Part shown: piece by piece, positions 27,772 to 40,403 of the stretch
How the letters are laid out: each line of letters starts with the position of its first letter
Numbering within the stretch: position 1 is the first letter of the stretch
DNA from: Ascaris suum
Lineage: Eukaryota; Nematoda; Chromadorea; Rhabditida; Ascarididae
DNA length: 64,000 bases
NCBI GenBank assembly: GCA_013433145.1
Contig: CM024177.1
Span: 4,428,110 to 4,492,109 of the forward strand
Direction of reading: 5' to 3'
Program-made: the position numbers and the translations under genes
The notes under the pieces: model-generated
The model's database searches: none
The model's input: the letters and a program-made list of their open reading frames with translations, nothing else
Told to the model about the DNA's origin: nothing

Positions 27772-27961
27772 TCATCTCTGCTTGTTAGTTTTTGCTTAAT
27801 TGAATGTGGTACCATTCTAGTGATGCACATTCACTATCATCAACACTGCTGAAGATACTGTGGAGTTGTAGCCTCATGTGTTCACGTCATTGGAAGCCGC
27901 AGATGCTTCAGCATGGCCATCGTTGTGGGCTGAGATATGGCGGAAACTTTTTATGAAGAGT

Positions 27962-27979
27962 GGGGGGGGGGGGGGGGGG
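27962..27979. repeat. G18 homopolymer run
   Basis: Eighteen G in a row about 190 bases after the exchanger stop, so possibly in its 3' UTR. This is the longest G run in the window. Confidence 0.96.
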
Positions 27980-30016
27980 AGGCTGCATCAGTCGAATGTA
28001 CCTAAATTGCATAGCTCTGCGTATGAAATGTGTCGCTCCATTGTGACGTTAAATGTGTCGTTAGATTTACAGTTTCGCAGTGCACAGCTCCCATCTTGGT
28101 GGTACTCTCAGTGAAACACAGTGCAGTATTGAGCACTCACTAGTAGATATGAGCAGCACTGAAACACTCTGAAATATGATATGTGAGTCTTATTGCTTGC
28201 TTCAGTCTTCGCCCTGACCTTCCTCTTTTACCCAGGAAATTAAGCGTTAAATTTTGCATTATTCAGCAAAGAAATTCGTTAGTATTCTCGAGAATTCGAT
28301 ATTATTTCGTCAGTTATTTGCAATGGAATTTGGAGGGGGTAGGTATGGGAGTGGAGCGGTAGAAGCTGTTTTTTTTCTAGTCAAACCGGATTACCACACG
28401 TCATCAACGAACATTTCTGTGATAGAAACAAAATCATGGGACATAAAGACCTTCGAAAAACAGACATGCAGTCTAAAATAACAATGGTGTATGAAAGATA
28501 TGAATAGTGCTAATTTGTGTTGCTAGTCGCTTTCTTCTTCGCACAGTTTTTCTTTTTATTCTGCTTGCAATGTTTCCGGTTTGCATGGTTTTGGTCTTTC
28601 CGTTCGTCGACTTCGTTTACGGGTGTCCGACGTCCGTCGGTTTGCTGTGAGCTCATTTTTTCAGCTTCCGTGCTTTTTAATTCTCAATTGTTCTGTTTAC
28701 CTTATTTCTTTGCCTTTTCTTTTCCTCTTTTGAACCGTCAAGGTTCCAACTGAACTATGTTAGTCCGCTAGAAGAGGCAAAAGAGAGAAGGGGAGTGAGA
28801 GGCAGGTATTCAAGAGAGTGCATATACATTATATTCTTGAAATGCAGCCGGCTATGCAAGGTGGGAAGGAGTGAGGCCACGAAATGGACTGACATACTGA
28901 AGAAATTGAGGTAAATAGCGAACCACATAGCTGTTTGTTACCTGCTTTCATGACAACCTCAGGTTTTGGAGGCTTACGTTTGGGAGATGAGGTAGCTCTG
29001 CTCTCTGCTTGTCATCGCCAATTTCAGGGAAAAGAGGCAAGAGGAGGAGAAGGGGGTGGGGGGAACTGTTTATGTAGTTGGAAATATCTAGTAAAATAGA
29101 TTCCAGCATGTCATCTACTTCCGCTTTAGTTGCTGCTTCCCTCTTGTGCTTCGTGCCTGATTGCTTCACGTTTCTCTTACATATTGAATTATTCCACTTT
29201 TGTTAGATTTATTGCTTAAGATAGAGAGAACGACTATAAAGTTTAATAAAAAGTGTAATGCGATGCATCGGTCCCCTCCCTTCATCGATGCGATCACCGA
29301 GCTAATTATTTCGATGCTAACGGCCATTTGTTAGTGTGGAGGGAGAGACCCCTTTGAATTGCCTTATCTCTGTGATAAGAGGCGGAGAGATAAATTTATG
29401 TTTGCAATCAAATCAAATGAATGACAGCATTAACCGCAGTTAATTTGAAAAGTTTAATGGGTGAGTGCTGCGTTATTTAATGGTGCAGTTCATAGTTTAT
29501 GCGCTGTCATAGCCCTCTGTTCACTAATTTTAAAGCTGTGGTTGTGGGCAACGATTTTTCCCCACCTCTCACCGCAGACATCATCCATCACAGACGATCG
29601 TTTGGGCTTTTAGTAATGGTTGTGAATAACGTAGGACACCACATCTCTGCATTTACGGGAATAAGAATGTTATCCACAGCCGTTATCGAACGAGAAGGAG
29701 TATTCGCTAAACATATGAGAATTTCTATCTTGTGACCGATGTCGTGACGGTTGACCACAAAGCAGCAAACAATCAAAGAAGTGGAGACGTTCAAGGCTAC
29801 AATGAGGAGAACCAATGCCCATTTTGCAATTGTGCTCGGCGTTCACATATGCAGCCCTCCAATGAATTTTTTTTTTGCAGGGAGAGGCGGAAAACAAAAA
29901 CCAAACGTTGTATAGATTTGCACTTAATCACTTATGGCAACACTGTGGTAATTGAGATCCTTGCCCTCCAAATATGTTTCGTTTATCTTCTGGTTACTTC
30001 AGTGCAGGTTGAGGGA

Positions 30017-30030
30017 GGGGGGGGGGGGGG
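30017..30030. repeat. G14 homopolymer run
   Basis: Fourteen G preceded by GAGGGA, making a G-rich block of about 19 bp between the exchanger and IF1. Confidence 0.95.
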
Positions 30031-32136
30031 TGGTTCTCCATTCAGCACCTCTTAATGCCCATTGCCCACTGACCTAATCTTCGTAAATCTTTCACATTCC
30101 AAGCATATAGTGATGCATAACACGTCACTTTATAATTTATATCCCTCATTGCCGCATTTGTAAACAAAAGTACTTCCTTTCTTAGAGGTGGGAAGGTAAA
30201 GGCTTTCGCTTCACCTTCGAAGACACTTTTGCCCGTTGCATAAGGGATCAGCTTCAGAAGAGCGTCAGGATATTTCAACGCAAGCACAGGTTGTTGCAAT
30301 TACCTGCAATTTGACTTCTCTGGAAACACAAAAAGAGCGTATAGTGCTCAAGAATATTTTCTTTTATTATATTTATCTGGGAAATTTGATAAGCAATTGT
30401 TTTGTTTTTTTTGTTTCATTTTGTCTTTCTTTTCCATACGATTCATCTACTTGATAGATGAGTTCCGTCATGTAGATTTCCTTGAAACTTGTCAATTTAT
30501 ACGGAGCAAATGAACGGTACCCGTTTATTACGTCACATTTCAGCCACTCGAGGGAAACGAAGGCGCATAAGGCTGAAAGTGGGTCATCTTCGCTCCACAA
30601 AGACATTTTTATGGTTAATTGCTGTATGTTTCAGGTTCCTGTGTGCTGAGCTTTGTGTTTGTTTTGTCGTTGTCTGCTTGTTGAAACTTTTTGTCGATTT
30701 AATTCATATCTCTTCCATGCTAACCAGTGCAGCTAACTCACCGTCATATGTAATTCTACAACGAAGAATTAGGTGCTATCGGGGAGGGGAAAGGAGAGTA
30801 GGATGGGCGAATTATCATTGTCCTCTTTCTGTTGGGTATTTTCTGCGCACACATACACGATGTCTCAGCAGTGTGGAGGCTGTCTCGGACACACTGTGTG
30901 TTTGAGTTGCTTCCACTCGCCCCGTTCGCACTTCTAATTTCACTTACGGCTACTATCACTCCAAAGGTCATTCTTACGTTAGATAACCGACAATCGAATG
31001 CCTATATCATCTTTATTGTCTTCTTTCAAACTGTTCAACCTTCCCCTTTGAATACAGTGGTGAGATGCATCCTTGGCAATGAAGTGCCCACTCATCGCAT
31101 TCTGCAATGGGACACTTGCGATGAGGTCGACACAGTTAGATGAAGAGTCCGTGCCGACACGTCACGAAGTGCTTACATTTAAGTGTAATCAAAGGTGACC
31201 TGCGAGATAGAGATGTCTTTCTTGCGTTCCTTTTTGAGTGGAATATGTTAAGCTCATTTTACTGAATGGATCTTTCACTGAATTACTGAATGGACGGAAA
31301 CGTGTTTGGGACGTTACGCAAGGTCCTAGACCAAACGAAGCTATACATTCGACAGCATGGTCGAGAGGACTAAAAGAGAGAATCAGATGATTTCACGGGT
31401 CCCCATGTTAAGGTGATTTCGAATAGGTGGCACCAGGAAGTGATCGGCGTTGTTTTCCCATACACAGCCGTGGCCGTGCTTTCCTCGTAGTATGAACCGG
31501 GCGTCTATTTTCATAGGTGGCCGAGTTGGCGACTGATCCACGCCATGATTCGTCATCAGTATCTCACGCAGTCGCAGTCCGGTCTTCTTGCAGTTAACGA
31601 GCTGTAATCAGTCATCTGCGTTGTTTTAATTGTGCGTGTAAAAAGGAGAGGCAGCAGGAAAGCCTGGCTAGGCCGAGGTCTCCTTTTTGCACTCATTCAC
31701 CTGATGCTTTTCTGCTTATTGCTGTGATGTTGTGATATCGCTCGTGTATCGATTTCGCACTCTCCAAGCTTTTGTAAGTGCAAATCAAAAGAGAGATTTT
31801 TGTACCAACATATACAGTGTGAACGAAACGATAAAACTTGCAAACTAAAGCGATATGGCCGATCACTAAACACCGCCTACATAAGACATGACCGTTTCAC
31901 ACATCGATCGTTTCGTGTTCTACAGATCCAACTGAGCCTGGGCGAATCCTCCAATTCGCAATGAAAAATTAAATGTTTTCACAAATTTTTTGGTGAGTTT
32001 TCTCAGTTGATTTAAAAAAGACGAAATAGTGCTGCAATAGTGAACGAAACGAACGATCATTCCTTGTTTGCGAGGTAGAATTGCATCATATGAAGTGAAA
32101 GAAAGGGAAAACGGTATAGAGGATAACAGCGGAGAA

Positions 32137-33471
32137 TCATTCGATCCTTTGTTCCATTGCTTCGAGTTCAGCGATTCGTTGTTTGTGACGCTGAATCGTA
32201 TCCTCGTGGTTCTTAGCTTGTTGCTCGTGGTGTTCGATCTCCTTTTTCAGCTGCTCTTGCAGAGCTTTTATTTGCTCCTTTTGCTAAAACCGCAGTTTTT
32301 ACTTCATGTTCAATTGTACAGGATCCATATCTGCGTGACCCCCACTAAGCTTTTTCTTCCTGGGAGGCTTTCCTGAGGTAATCCTCCTCCTGGAGGGAAG
32401 GGCTTGAAGGTGAGACGCATGAGGTCTGTACTCCTCCGCCTTCCCCCAAGGATGTTGCTCCAAAGTGAGGCAGAAAGGAGGATCGTGATTTCAGGAAAAT
32501 ATGTACTCCAAATATTCAGAAGACTGTATAAGAGATTGGCACTTGTATTTTAAGAACCCGCGAGAGGCTCCATAGGGACGTTATAGCCCTTTTACAGCAT
32601 AAGTCTCGAAAACCATGGCTAATTTCTGTTGAGTTCTGTGCTCCAGGCTAAGCTACACTCACCGATCACACAGCCATTTAAAAAATAATTACTGGCCTTC
32701 GGAATTCCAAGATTCCTCACAGAAATAGCGATCAATAATAAGTTGAAATTTAGCTCTCATCTAGGACAGCAAGTCGCGTAGTTGCAGCTCGTGATCTAGT
32801 TCGTGAACATTGAACTTATGAATGGAGGAGTGGGACACAAAACAGGAGCACACGTGCACGGATGAAAATAGTGAGAGTAAAAATCATTTATAAAAGCAAG
32901 TACCGAACATAAGTGTTTGCGGGAGTAAAGCAAGAGCTCACAAGTTTGCGGAAGTACTGCTCTTCACGTGCGGCTTCCATCTTCCCGAATGCTCCGCCTG
33001 CGTCACGTATCGAACCACCTGATCCACCGCTCTGAATGCTTCAAACTACAGCAATCGCCACTTTTAGAGAATTGAACTTTGTCCACCGACTATTTATCGT
33101 CGTTGTGGATACGCCACGAGAACACTAACATGATCGCCATTAAAGGTGTTATGTGGTACGTCTTTGTTACGTTGTTATGGTCTTTGTTACCCCACTTCTG
33201 ATCGCTGACCATCGTTACGTCGTCATAGTCAGTCACACAGAGGTGCTTCCCTTCTTCTCCACCTCCAGAAAACATTCTCATTAAGCGAAGAAGCGAACCG
33301 TCTTTATTCCTCTGCACGTCTTCCTAAGGATGGTACACTAACTCAAGAGGAGTTCCCAGTAGGCAGTATTCCGTAGAGAGACGTATTATTGCGAACCATA
33401 AAAGGTGAACATTTCAGCAAACCAACCTTGCCTGCACCACTGCCCAACTCGCCCACACAACGAATCGACAT
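32137..33471 (-). CDS. mai-2: Mitochondrial F1Fo-ATPase inhibitor, IF1/MAI family
   Basis: IF1 binds the F1 part of ATP synthase and blocks ATP hydrolysis when the matrix becomes acidic. Three minus-strand exons join in phase 0: 33471-33427 (MSIRCVGELGSGAGK), 33031-32942 and 32283-32137, giving 93 aa. Exon 2 holds the inhibitory segment SIRDAGGAFGKMEAAREEQ (about 21-39), nearly the family signature. Exon 3 is a continuous helix rich in K, E, Q and H, with an EHHE cluster (about 61-64) and QRHKQRIAELE, corresponding to the histidine-containing pH-sensing and dimerising coiled coil of bovine IF1. The GSGAG/GGSGG lead resembles nematode MAI proteins. The ATG lies one base after TTGCAG on the minus strand, suggesting trans-splicing. 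The first exon is not a clear mitochondrial presequence; the open frame extends 33 codons further upstream (ATG at 33570), so a longer start or another first exon could supply one. Family assignment is sure; MAI-1 versus MAI-2 is not. Confidence 0.9.
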
Positions 33472-33472
33472 C

Positions 33473-33478
33473 CTGCAA
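33473..33478 (-). promoter_or_regulatory. Probable trans-splice acceptor of the IF1 mRNA
   Basis: On the minus strand TTGCAG is followed by a single G and then the ATG at 33471. Such short leaders are typical of spliced-leader-capped nematode messages. Evidence is position and consensus only. Confidence 0.5.
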
Positions 33479-34597
33479 TACCGAGAATACTGCATTGAAA
33501 CAGAATAGATTGAATAATTCCCTGGAGAGTGGGCTATTTCGCGTTGAAACGTGAAACATCGCCACGTCACTGTCGAAGAGATCTCATCACCTCCTTGCTA
33601 ACTGTTGGAGGGGCCTGATTACTACTTGTTCCAAATCGAAAACATCCTCTCTCCCTCTCCCTGCCTTCATCTGCTGTCGTGAAGACTTTATGAACTCCTC
33701 TCTGTATTCTTTATCGAGGCCTAGGCATAATGTCAAACATATAAACAAAGAATAAACACTTCATTACGTATGAAATAATAACAGCATCATCACCACCTCA
33801 ACGCATATTTCAAGCTCTAGTGTGTAATAGTACTGAATCAATTATTACTATTCTACTATTCGCAAAAATACTTCATTGGTATGTAAATTATGCGGTGTAA
33901 TTTTAATGGCGTTGCCAGCATAAAGAAAGATCTTGTCTCGGTGCTGTGTGCCCCGTTCTGGAGTGCCAATAGAAAGATTACTTGCCGGTAGTAATTTGAG
34001 ACGAAGCGAGGAGCGCGTCTCATTGCCATATTTTCTGAAAACAGTTTCACTGATTTTGAGAGAGGTGCACTCATTATTCCATGTACGAGAAGAATCGTTT
34101 AAAAAAGTTTCGAAAAGCACCGAGAAGGAAACAACCCGAAATTTGTGCAAAGAAAGGAAACTTCCCACGGAAGCAACCCGGAAATTTACGCGTTATATGA
34201 GTTGTCGTTAATATAGCTTATTGCTAGTATGCAGAAAATATAACGCTTTATGGACAGTTTCGTCTAAATAGGAAACAACAACAATAACGTTCGTTCTCCT
34301 TTCTAAGTACTATGCTGAATTTATTTAAGTTTTTCCACAACGATAAAGAGAGACGCAAGCGGAGTGTGTCGTCCTCCGTTCGGAGGAGGTGGGCATGGGG
34401 TAGGATGCTGGTGAAAAAAGGAGTTCGGGCTTACTCGTCCTTAGTTGGAGTCCCAATTGCTTTGTAAGGTAGACCAGTCAGCTATAGATCAAGCGAGAAT
34501 AGTGAGCCATATGAAGTAAGTCAAAGAATGTCAACAGCATACGTGGAGATCAAATGACTACCCAGCATGGGTCGTGAGGCTAGCCTGAGGCAAGATC

Positions 34598-34608
34598 GGG
34601 GGGGGGGG
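34598..34608. repeat. G11 homopolymer run
   Basis: Eleven G in a row inside a locally GC-richer intergenic segment. Confidence 0.95.
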
Positions 34609-37600
34609 CATAGAAGCGGTTGATGTGCTCATGTATTCATCCTAGCTTTTAGATTGGTCTTAAGGTCGAGTGGGCCTAGGGATGATGGCTGGAGTGCGCG
34701 AAGTGGTCAGCGGTAGCGTGGAGTTCGACTACGAGGTCGGTCGGTGGCTCGAGCTATCCTAGTGTCCCTTCTTGTTTGTCAGCTTACTATATGACAAGTG
34801 TGACAAACTTTTCGCCCTTGTACCTCTCTTGCCTAGCAGTTTACTCGACCGCAGCTCGACAGAAGGTGCAGATCCTCAAGGAGACAGGGACGACTAGACG
34901 AACCAAGGGGAGCTGACCCTGACAGCTTTTATGAGGTGATATGTGGTCAGAAATACGGTCGAGTGGTTCAGGTTTTCCTATCCGGACCCATCACGTTTGC
35001 TCCATCCTTATTCACTTTACTGTAATGGAAGCAATTTAATTCCATTCAAAAAAGTTTCCATCTCTTCTTTTGGAAGAGCCCTTTTAAAGGTGACTGCTTC
35101 TTAATGCTACTTGCAATTAGTCTTTCATACAAGAAAGCAAAAAAAACAAGACGAACATTGCTACTACTATTTTTAAACTCAGCACTAGTTTACTTTCAAC
35201 ATATTTAGGCGAGAGTGTCGAGTTACTAATAAACAGCCAGTAATAGTTTGTCTTCCCATGAATTACTACTATTATGTCCGCAAAAAGCAAACACATAAAC
35301 ACTGCACGAATTTCAGTGACAATAACGCGTTGGCAAAAATGAACGACGAGAGGATAGGCGGGTCTCACTGCAATTGGAAAGCGATCGATAAACAGCCGCA
35401 TGCGTTCACTCCAACAGAATCTGCAACGGGGAGCCTTCGCAGTCGCCATTTACGCTAAAACGACGGACGGAAAAACGACTGTCATACACAAATATGTCAC
35501 AGGATAGCTCTTTTGCTACGACCTTTGTTTGGGGCTGTATTCCAGGTTTGCAAAAACGACGACGATTTACCGTATACTGCTGAATAGAGCTTCTGTGGGA
35601 CTTAAAGTCATCGAAAATTCTGTGGAAATTATAAGGGAGATTTATTCGTGGTTATGGGGTGTTGGTATCTTTATTGGTTTTCTCCACTGAAATGAATGCT
35701 TCATGCACTCGTCTTTTTCACTCAACGCTTTAGGCTTTTGAACGAATTCAACGGATGCGAAGACAAAGCATCTATAAAAAGTTCAACTGCACATTACGAT
35801 TCGACTAAGGCTGCATAAATAAAAGCGTCGTGAGATTTTGAAAAACACTTTTGAGTGAAAAATGTTACTGGCAAAAGCAAATCTCGTTTCACTATCAGAC
35901 CTAATTGCAAGGCATTTATTACATGCTGGCGACCAATTTTACAATACAGCATTTCACTGGTAATCTTATTTCATTTCAAGGATCAATGATTCGTTTTTTT
36001 GCGACCCGACGAGCGTAAGACGTAACCAGTTTCCACCACACCCTCCAAATTTCGCGACTCTAGCTTTAGTCGTGCTAAGTTGGAACCACGTGAGCAGGTA
36101 AGCAACACAAATATGCATAAGCAAAGACTCGAGAGCACCGTACTGGGAGCTACCTGAACAGGCAAACATACAGAGATGTGCATAAGCAAACACAACACTG
36201 ACCACTTTGTGCTTCACAAATGCAGACTTTCAAAAACATATAAAGGCAAACGCTTTGCAGAGAATTTGCGTGAGCGATTAGATCAGTTAAAATGACAATG
36301 TCCAATCCTGCATTTTTTATTATTAGTTTGCAGTTTATAATGGTTGACGAGATGAGCGGCCTTCAAAAAGCGCACACCATGCCAGCAGCCGTAGTGGTGT
36401 GGCGTGCTCTCATTGTTTTATTGGTCGAACAGTGTTTGCTGCAGGTGCACGCAACGACGTCCGGCTTAGATCATGTTTGAGTTCCTCTCATTTCCCTCTC
36501 GATTCTTAAGAGCCATAAAAAAAGAGGTTCACCAGGGCCATAGGGCATTTACCCCTCCTTCCTTCGTCCCGCGAGCCTCCGCCCCTGCGTCTAAACAGTC
36601 CAACTCAATTCTTTTTTCTCGTCCTTGAGGTTCTGATTCATGCGCCTTGTGTTTACCACTAATGCCAGCACTGAGTTTCCCTTTTTATGAGTGTAGGCGT
36701 CCCGTTTACTGAAAAACGTTTCGAATGGATCAGTGAATGAACGCTATATTATTTCATTTATAATATTATAATTAAATATACATGAATTCGGAAATTGCAA
36801 GTTTCATTGACTCACCAGCTTTTAAGCATTTTGACAGTTTGAGCGAATGATATAAATAGAGAAAGAGAATTCCATATAATTAAAAAATTCTATTCACAGT
36901 TGCATCCTATCATCGCAATCTTTAACAAGAAGTATTACTGCTTATTTAGCTATTTCTAAATTCATAAAGCTTCACTTTACTATACATTTATAAAAGATAT
37001 ATGAGGAATAATGCGTTAAATCAATGTTTTATGCGTACTTAATGTAACATCTGTGTTATAAACTCTATAACAAAAAAGTAGTTAAAAGCATCTAGCATCC
37101 CCGGTAATGGTACTGCTCGGTGATCCTTGTTATCACGTGGCTAGATCGTTGAGTATTTCTACAAAGCGGATGAGCGTAGATCATTTGCGTAGTTCTGCTT
37201 GCTGGAATGATTTCAATATACCAGCACATAATACCACACGACGATTTGCTCACAGATCATCGTTCTCACTTATGAAAGGCTTATTCATCTACTAGCATCA
37301 TAAACTTTAACTCCTTTCTGACTCTTCTCTCGTTAACTGCAGTGAAAGCTTCTTGAACATTATCATGCAGACAAGTTTGAGGTAAGTTAGTGATTTACAG
37401 TAATAGCAACAAATGATGGTACTATCTGCTCGACCCTCATGTTCTACAATGTGTTCTTTCGTATTGTTGTTTCGTTTATCGTATGACGACGAACTCTCCA
37501 CCATTCATATGAAACGAAGGATATTTTCCATCCGCCAGTTTAAATTCATCCTGTGGGTCCATGGATAATAGGTGCTCGGAAATCGAATAATCAAATGCTA

Positions 37601-38088
37601 AGCACAGGCTAAAACAATCATTGACCATCAAAAACAGAATATTAATTCGGTGATGGCTATCGTATTTCGGATCGCCTCATTTGTGAACAACGTAGAAAAT
37701 CTTAAGTAGGAGGCGGGATGAAATATTGAGAACGGTGCTACTTGGAAAGGGAATTTTATTGGAAAAGAGCTGGAGCAGGTAGGAATGTTTCCCGAGAAGG
37801 ATCGAAGATTATTCCATCGAATGCTCGGAGACTCTTCGATTGATCGCTTGAACTCAAAATAAAGCATTTTGCGCTTTTTAACTTTTTGCTCTTTTCACAA
37901 CTGAGTATTTGGCAAAATGAATAATTTATAGAGGAGATAAAACTAGGCTTATGTGTGCGCTCTTTGACACTATTATACTTCATGATATTTGCATTTTTGC
38001 ATATATCTGAAATGTAATGTCCTACGCTTGAGCTATGCTGTAGGTTAAATTATGATGTCATCGCCATCTAGATCAGGAATCACAACTA

Positions 38089-38225
38089 ACACCAACTGGT
38101 CTGTAGATGTCTGAGGATACGACCGACACAAACTGCTTTGTAGATGTCTGAAGGCACAACCAACACCAACTGTTTTGTTAGACGTTCGAATGTACGAGCT
38201 ACACCGACTGCTTTCTAGACGTAAG
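38089..38225. repeat. Degenerate minisatellite, period about 38 bp, nearly 4 copies
   Basis: Four diverged units begin near 38088, 38126, 38163 and 38201. Each carries a core like ACACCAACTG followed by YTTTGTAGATGTCTGA and a spacer resembling GGCACAACCA. The last copy is cut short at CTAGACGTAAG. Copies differ by substitutions and a one-base indel. No coding potential is seen. Confidence 0.8.
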
Positions 38226-40391
38226 AAAGCAGTTGGAGAATTCTGCGCATCGAATATCTATCGAGATGATTAAAATCAGAAGTACTCCAGGTGTAATGTG
38301 CGACTAATTATATAAAACATTATCGACATTTGAAACCCAATAAAGGGGAAAGTGGACGTCTTTCAGAAAATGCAACGAATCACCTGCTTGGGCGAAGAAC
38401 TAGCGGAATCTTATGAGAAGGCAAGAAGGACGGTGAATACATTCGCCCTTCCCGTTTCTTTGCCTTCGAGCAAAAAATCCGATCCTTCCTCTCAATATCA
38501 AAGCAACCACAGTTAGACATATGAGGTAAGAGGATGCTGGAAGGTGATGGCACGCAGGTGATAAATATTGAAGAGATTGGCTTCAATGCCCATCCTTGGA
38601 GAAATTATTGCTAAATGGGAAATTAAGTATTTTATAATACGAAAAAAGATACGAAAGCAATCGAAACACTGATTCGGCAGTCAGCTTGAACATAACGTGA
38701 AATAAGTTAAGCTGAACCTTACCTGGCTCGCTTCAGCAGTTGTCGAATCAGGTCCCTATTTAGTACATTTTAGTAATGCGACTCATCCAAGCATATGCTG
38801 CTGCCAGTGTAGAATTTTTTTCCACGATATTTGGATTCCTAAATGTCTTATTCATGCATTTTTGCAACTTGTGGTAACTTGTCAAGTGGAAGAATAAGAT
38901 AAGGGGGAGGGGAGGGATTGAGCAGAGACATCGGCTATGACCTCAACTGACCTTCAGACCTCCAGAATTCGATCTCAGGATCCATTATATTTGTTGAGCT
39001 CGAGGACTTCACAATGCTTCTTTTAAATGCAGAAGTTATTATCTGAGTAGAGTTTTTCATTCACTCGGTGAAATTTGTAATGAAAAGGCCATTGCCACTA
39101 GACACCTCAGATGGGATTCAACACTGCTAATTCCATCTGTGAAATATTTGCCACAAAACGATTCAAAAATATTGAAATTTATTCAAGAAATCACTGCGAT
39201 CCCATATTTGAATGTCACAAATAGGTAAAATCTGTTTCTAACGTCCAAAAAATGCTCAACGAATGTGCTCAGGGTGCTTTACAAAAAAAACGCTTTCCAA
39301 AGAATGTCTCCATGGGTACAGCAACCGAAGTACCGCTCTATAAAATTTAGTTTCAGTTGATCTGAGTATGCGCATACTGAGTTCGATTTGGTTGTTTCCT
39401 ATCAATTGGCCGATGTTGACTGCAAAATAATGTCTTGTTTTCTGTTTGTCTCTGCGATGACAGCTATGAACCGGTTTTGCTTCACATTTCGCTTGTCTAG
39501 AAAACCACCAAACCTTAGTATCGTTGATTATTGTTCCTCATATTGGAGTCCGCTCTACTCTGAAGTTGTGCTGATTGCAAGCTGTTCAGTGATCAGCTAA
39601 CGTTGACAACCTTTTGACCTCCGTATCGAATTCGTCCTTCATAGACAGACGTCATCTATGTTGTGCGCGCCCTATCTTTCGGTACCTTTTTATCCCCGTC
39701 GACTGTTCCGTTATCGCTTTATGTTTATTTGTGTTTTAACTTCATTTTGCTGATAACGTGCAAAAAAGAACACCTGCCTCCATATCGAACACCACTATCT
39801 TCCTATCGGAGTCTGCGCCACCCAGGTGCCCTTCGTACGTGCATTCGTGAGGTTAGCGAAGGTCTGCTAGTGGAGATGCTAGTGCATGTTATTTTAAAAC
39901 AATTGCGTTGCGACAGTGCAAACATTGACATTCGTGCAGTTCGTCGCGGATTCTGTTCGCTGTCACGCACACATTCTGCCTAATTTTCTGCTCTTTGCTA
40001 CCTCTACTGGAAGAATTAGGTCAATAGGGTGGCTTGAGTGCACCGAGCGGTTGTGTTGGACGTGATGCATATATTAGGTCCTCCTTAATGCCGCTGCTGC
40101 CAGTCACACAGTTTCTTCTACTGACTGGGGAGAGGAGAGGACGGCGGGACGCATAGAGCTTATATATTTTCCAATTTTAAGGACTTTTTCACTTAAGGTT
40201 TGATAAAACGGTCTTTAAAGCAAGAACCGACAATTGCATGCGGAATGTGCTAGCTGTAGCGAAATAACAGCGAGGTTTGGATTAGAGCACGTTCTGCATC
40301 TTAAAGTAATCGGATCTTTGAACGGCATCGACGTGTAAAGTTTCAGGTAGGACGTGCAGAAGACTCTGTTGGAGTTGCGAGGGGGCAGGGA

Positions 40392-40403
40392 GGGGGGGGG
40401 GGG
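40392..40403. repeat. G12 homopolymer run
   Basis: Twelve G preceded by GGGGGCAGGGA, a G-quadruplex-capable block upstream of NNT. Confidence 0.94.

Larger units (their letters stand above)
27772..32136. other. Intergenic stretch between convergent exchanger and IF1 genes
   Basis: This 4.4-kb gap must contain the 3' UTRs of two convergent genes. It holds an 18-G run (27962-27979) and a 14-G run (30017-30030). Two minus-strand open frames (30042-30299, 30373-30606) are the longest that look protein-like, but they match no family I recognise and are out of frame with each other. I see no other gene. Confidence 0.5.

Noticed and set aside
32068..32376. Plus-strand hydrophobic frame rich in Leu and Val
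   Set aside because: It is the complement of the charged IF1 helix on the minus strand; Lys/Glu/Gln codons read backwards give Leu/Phe/Val.
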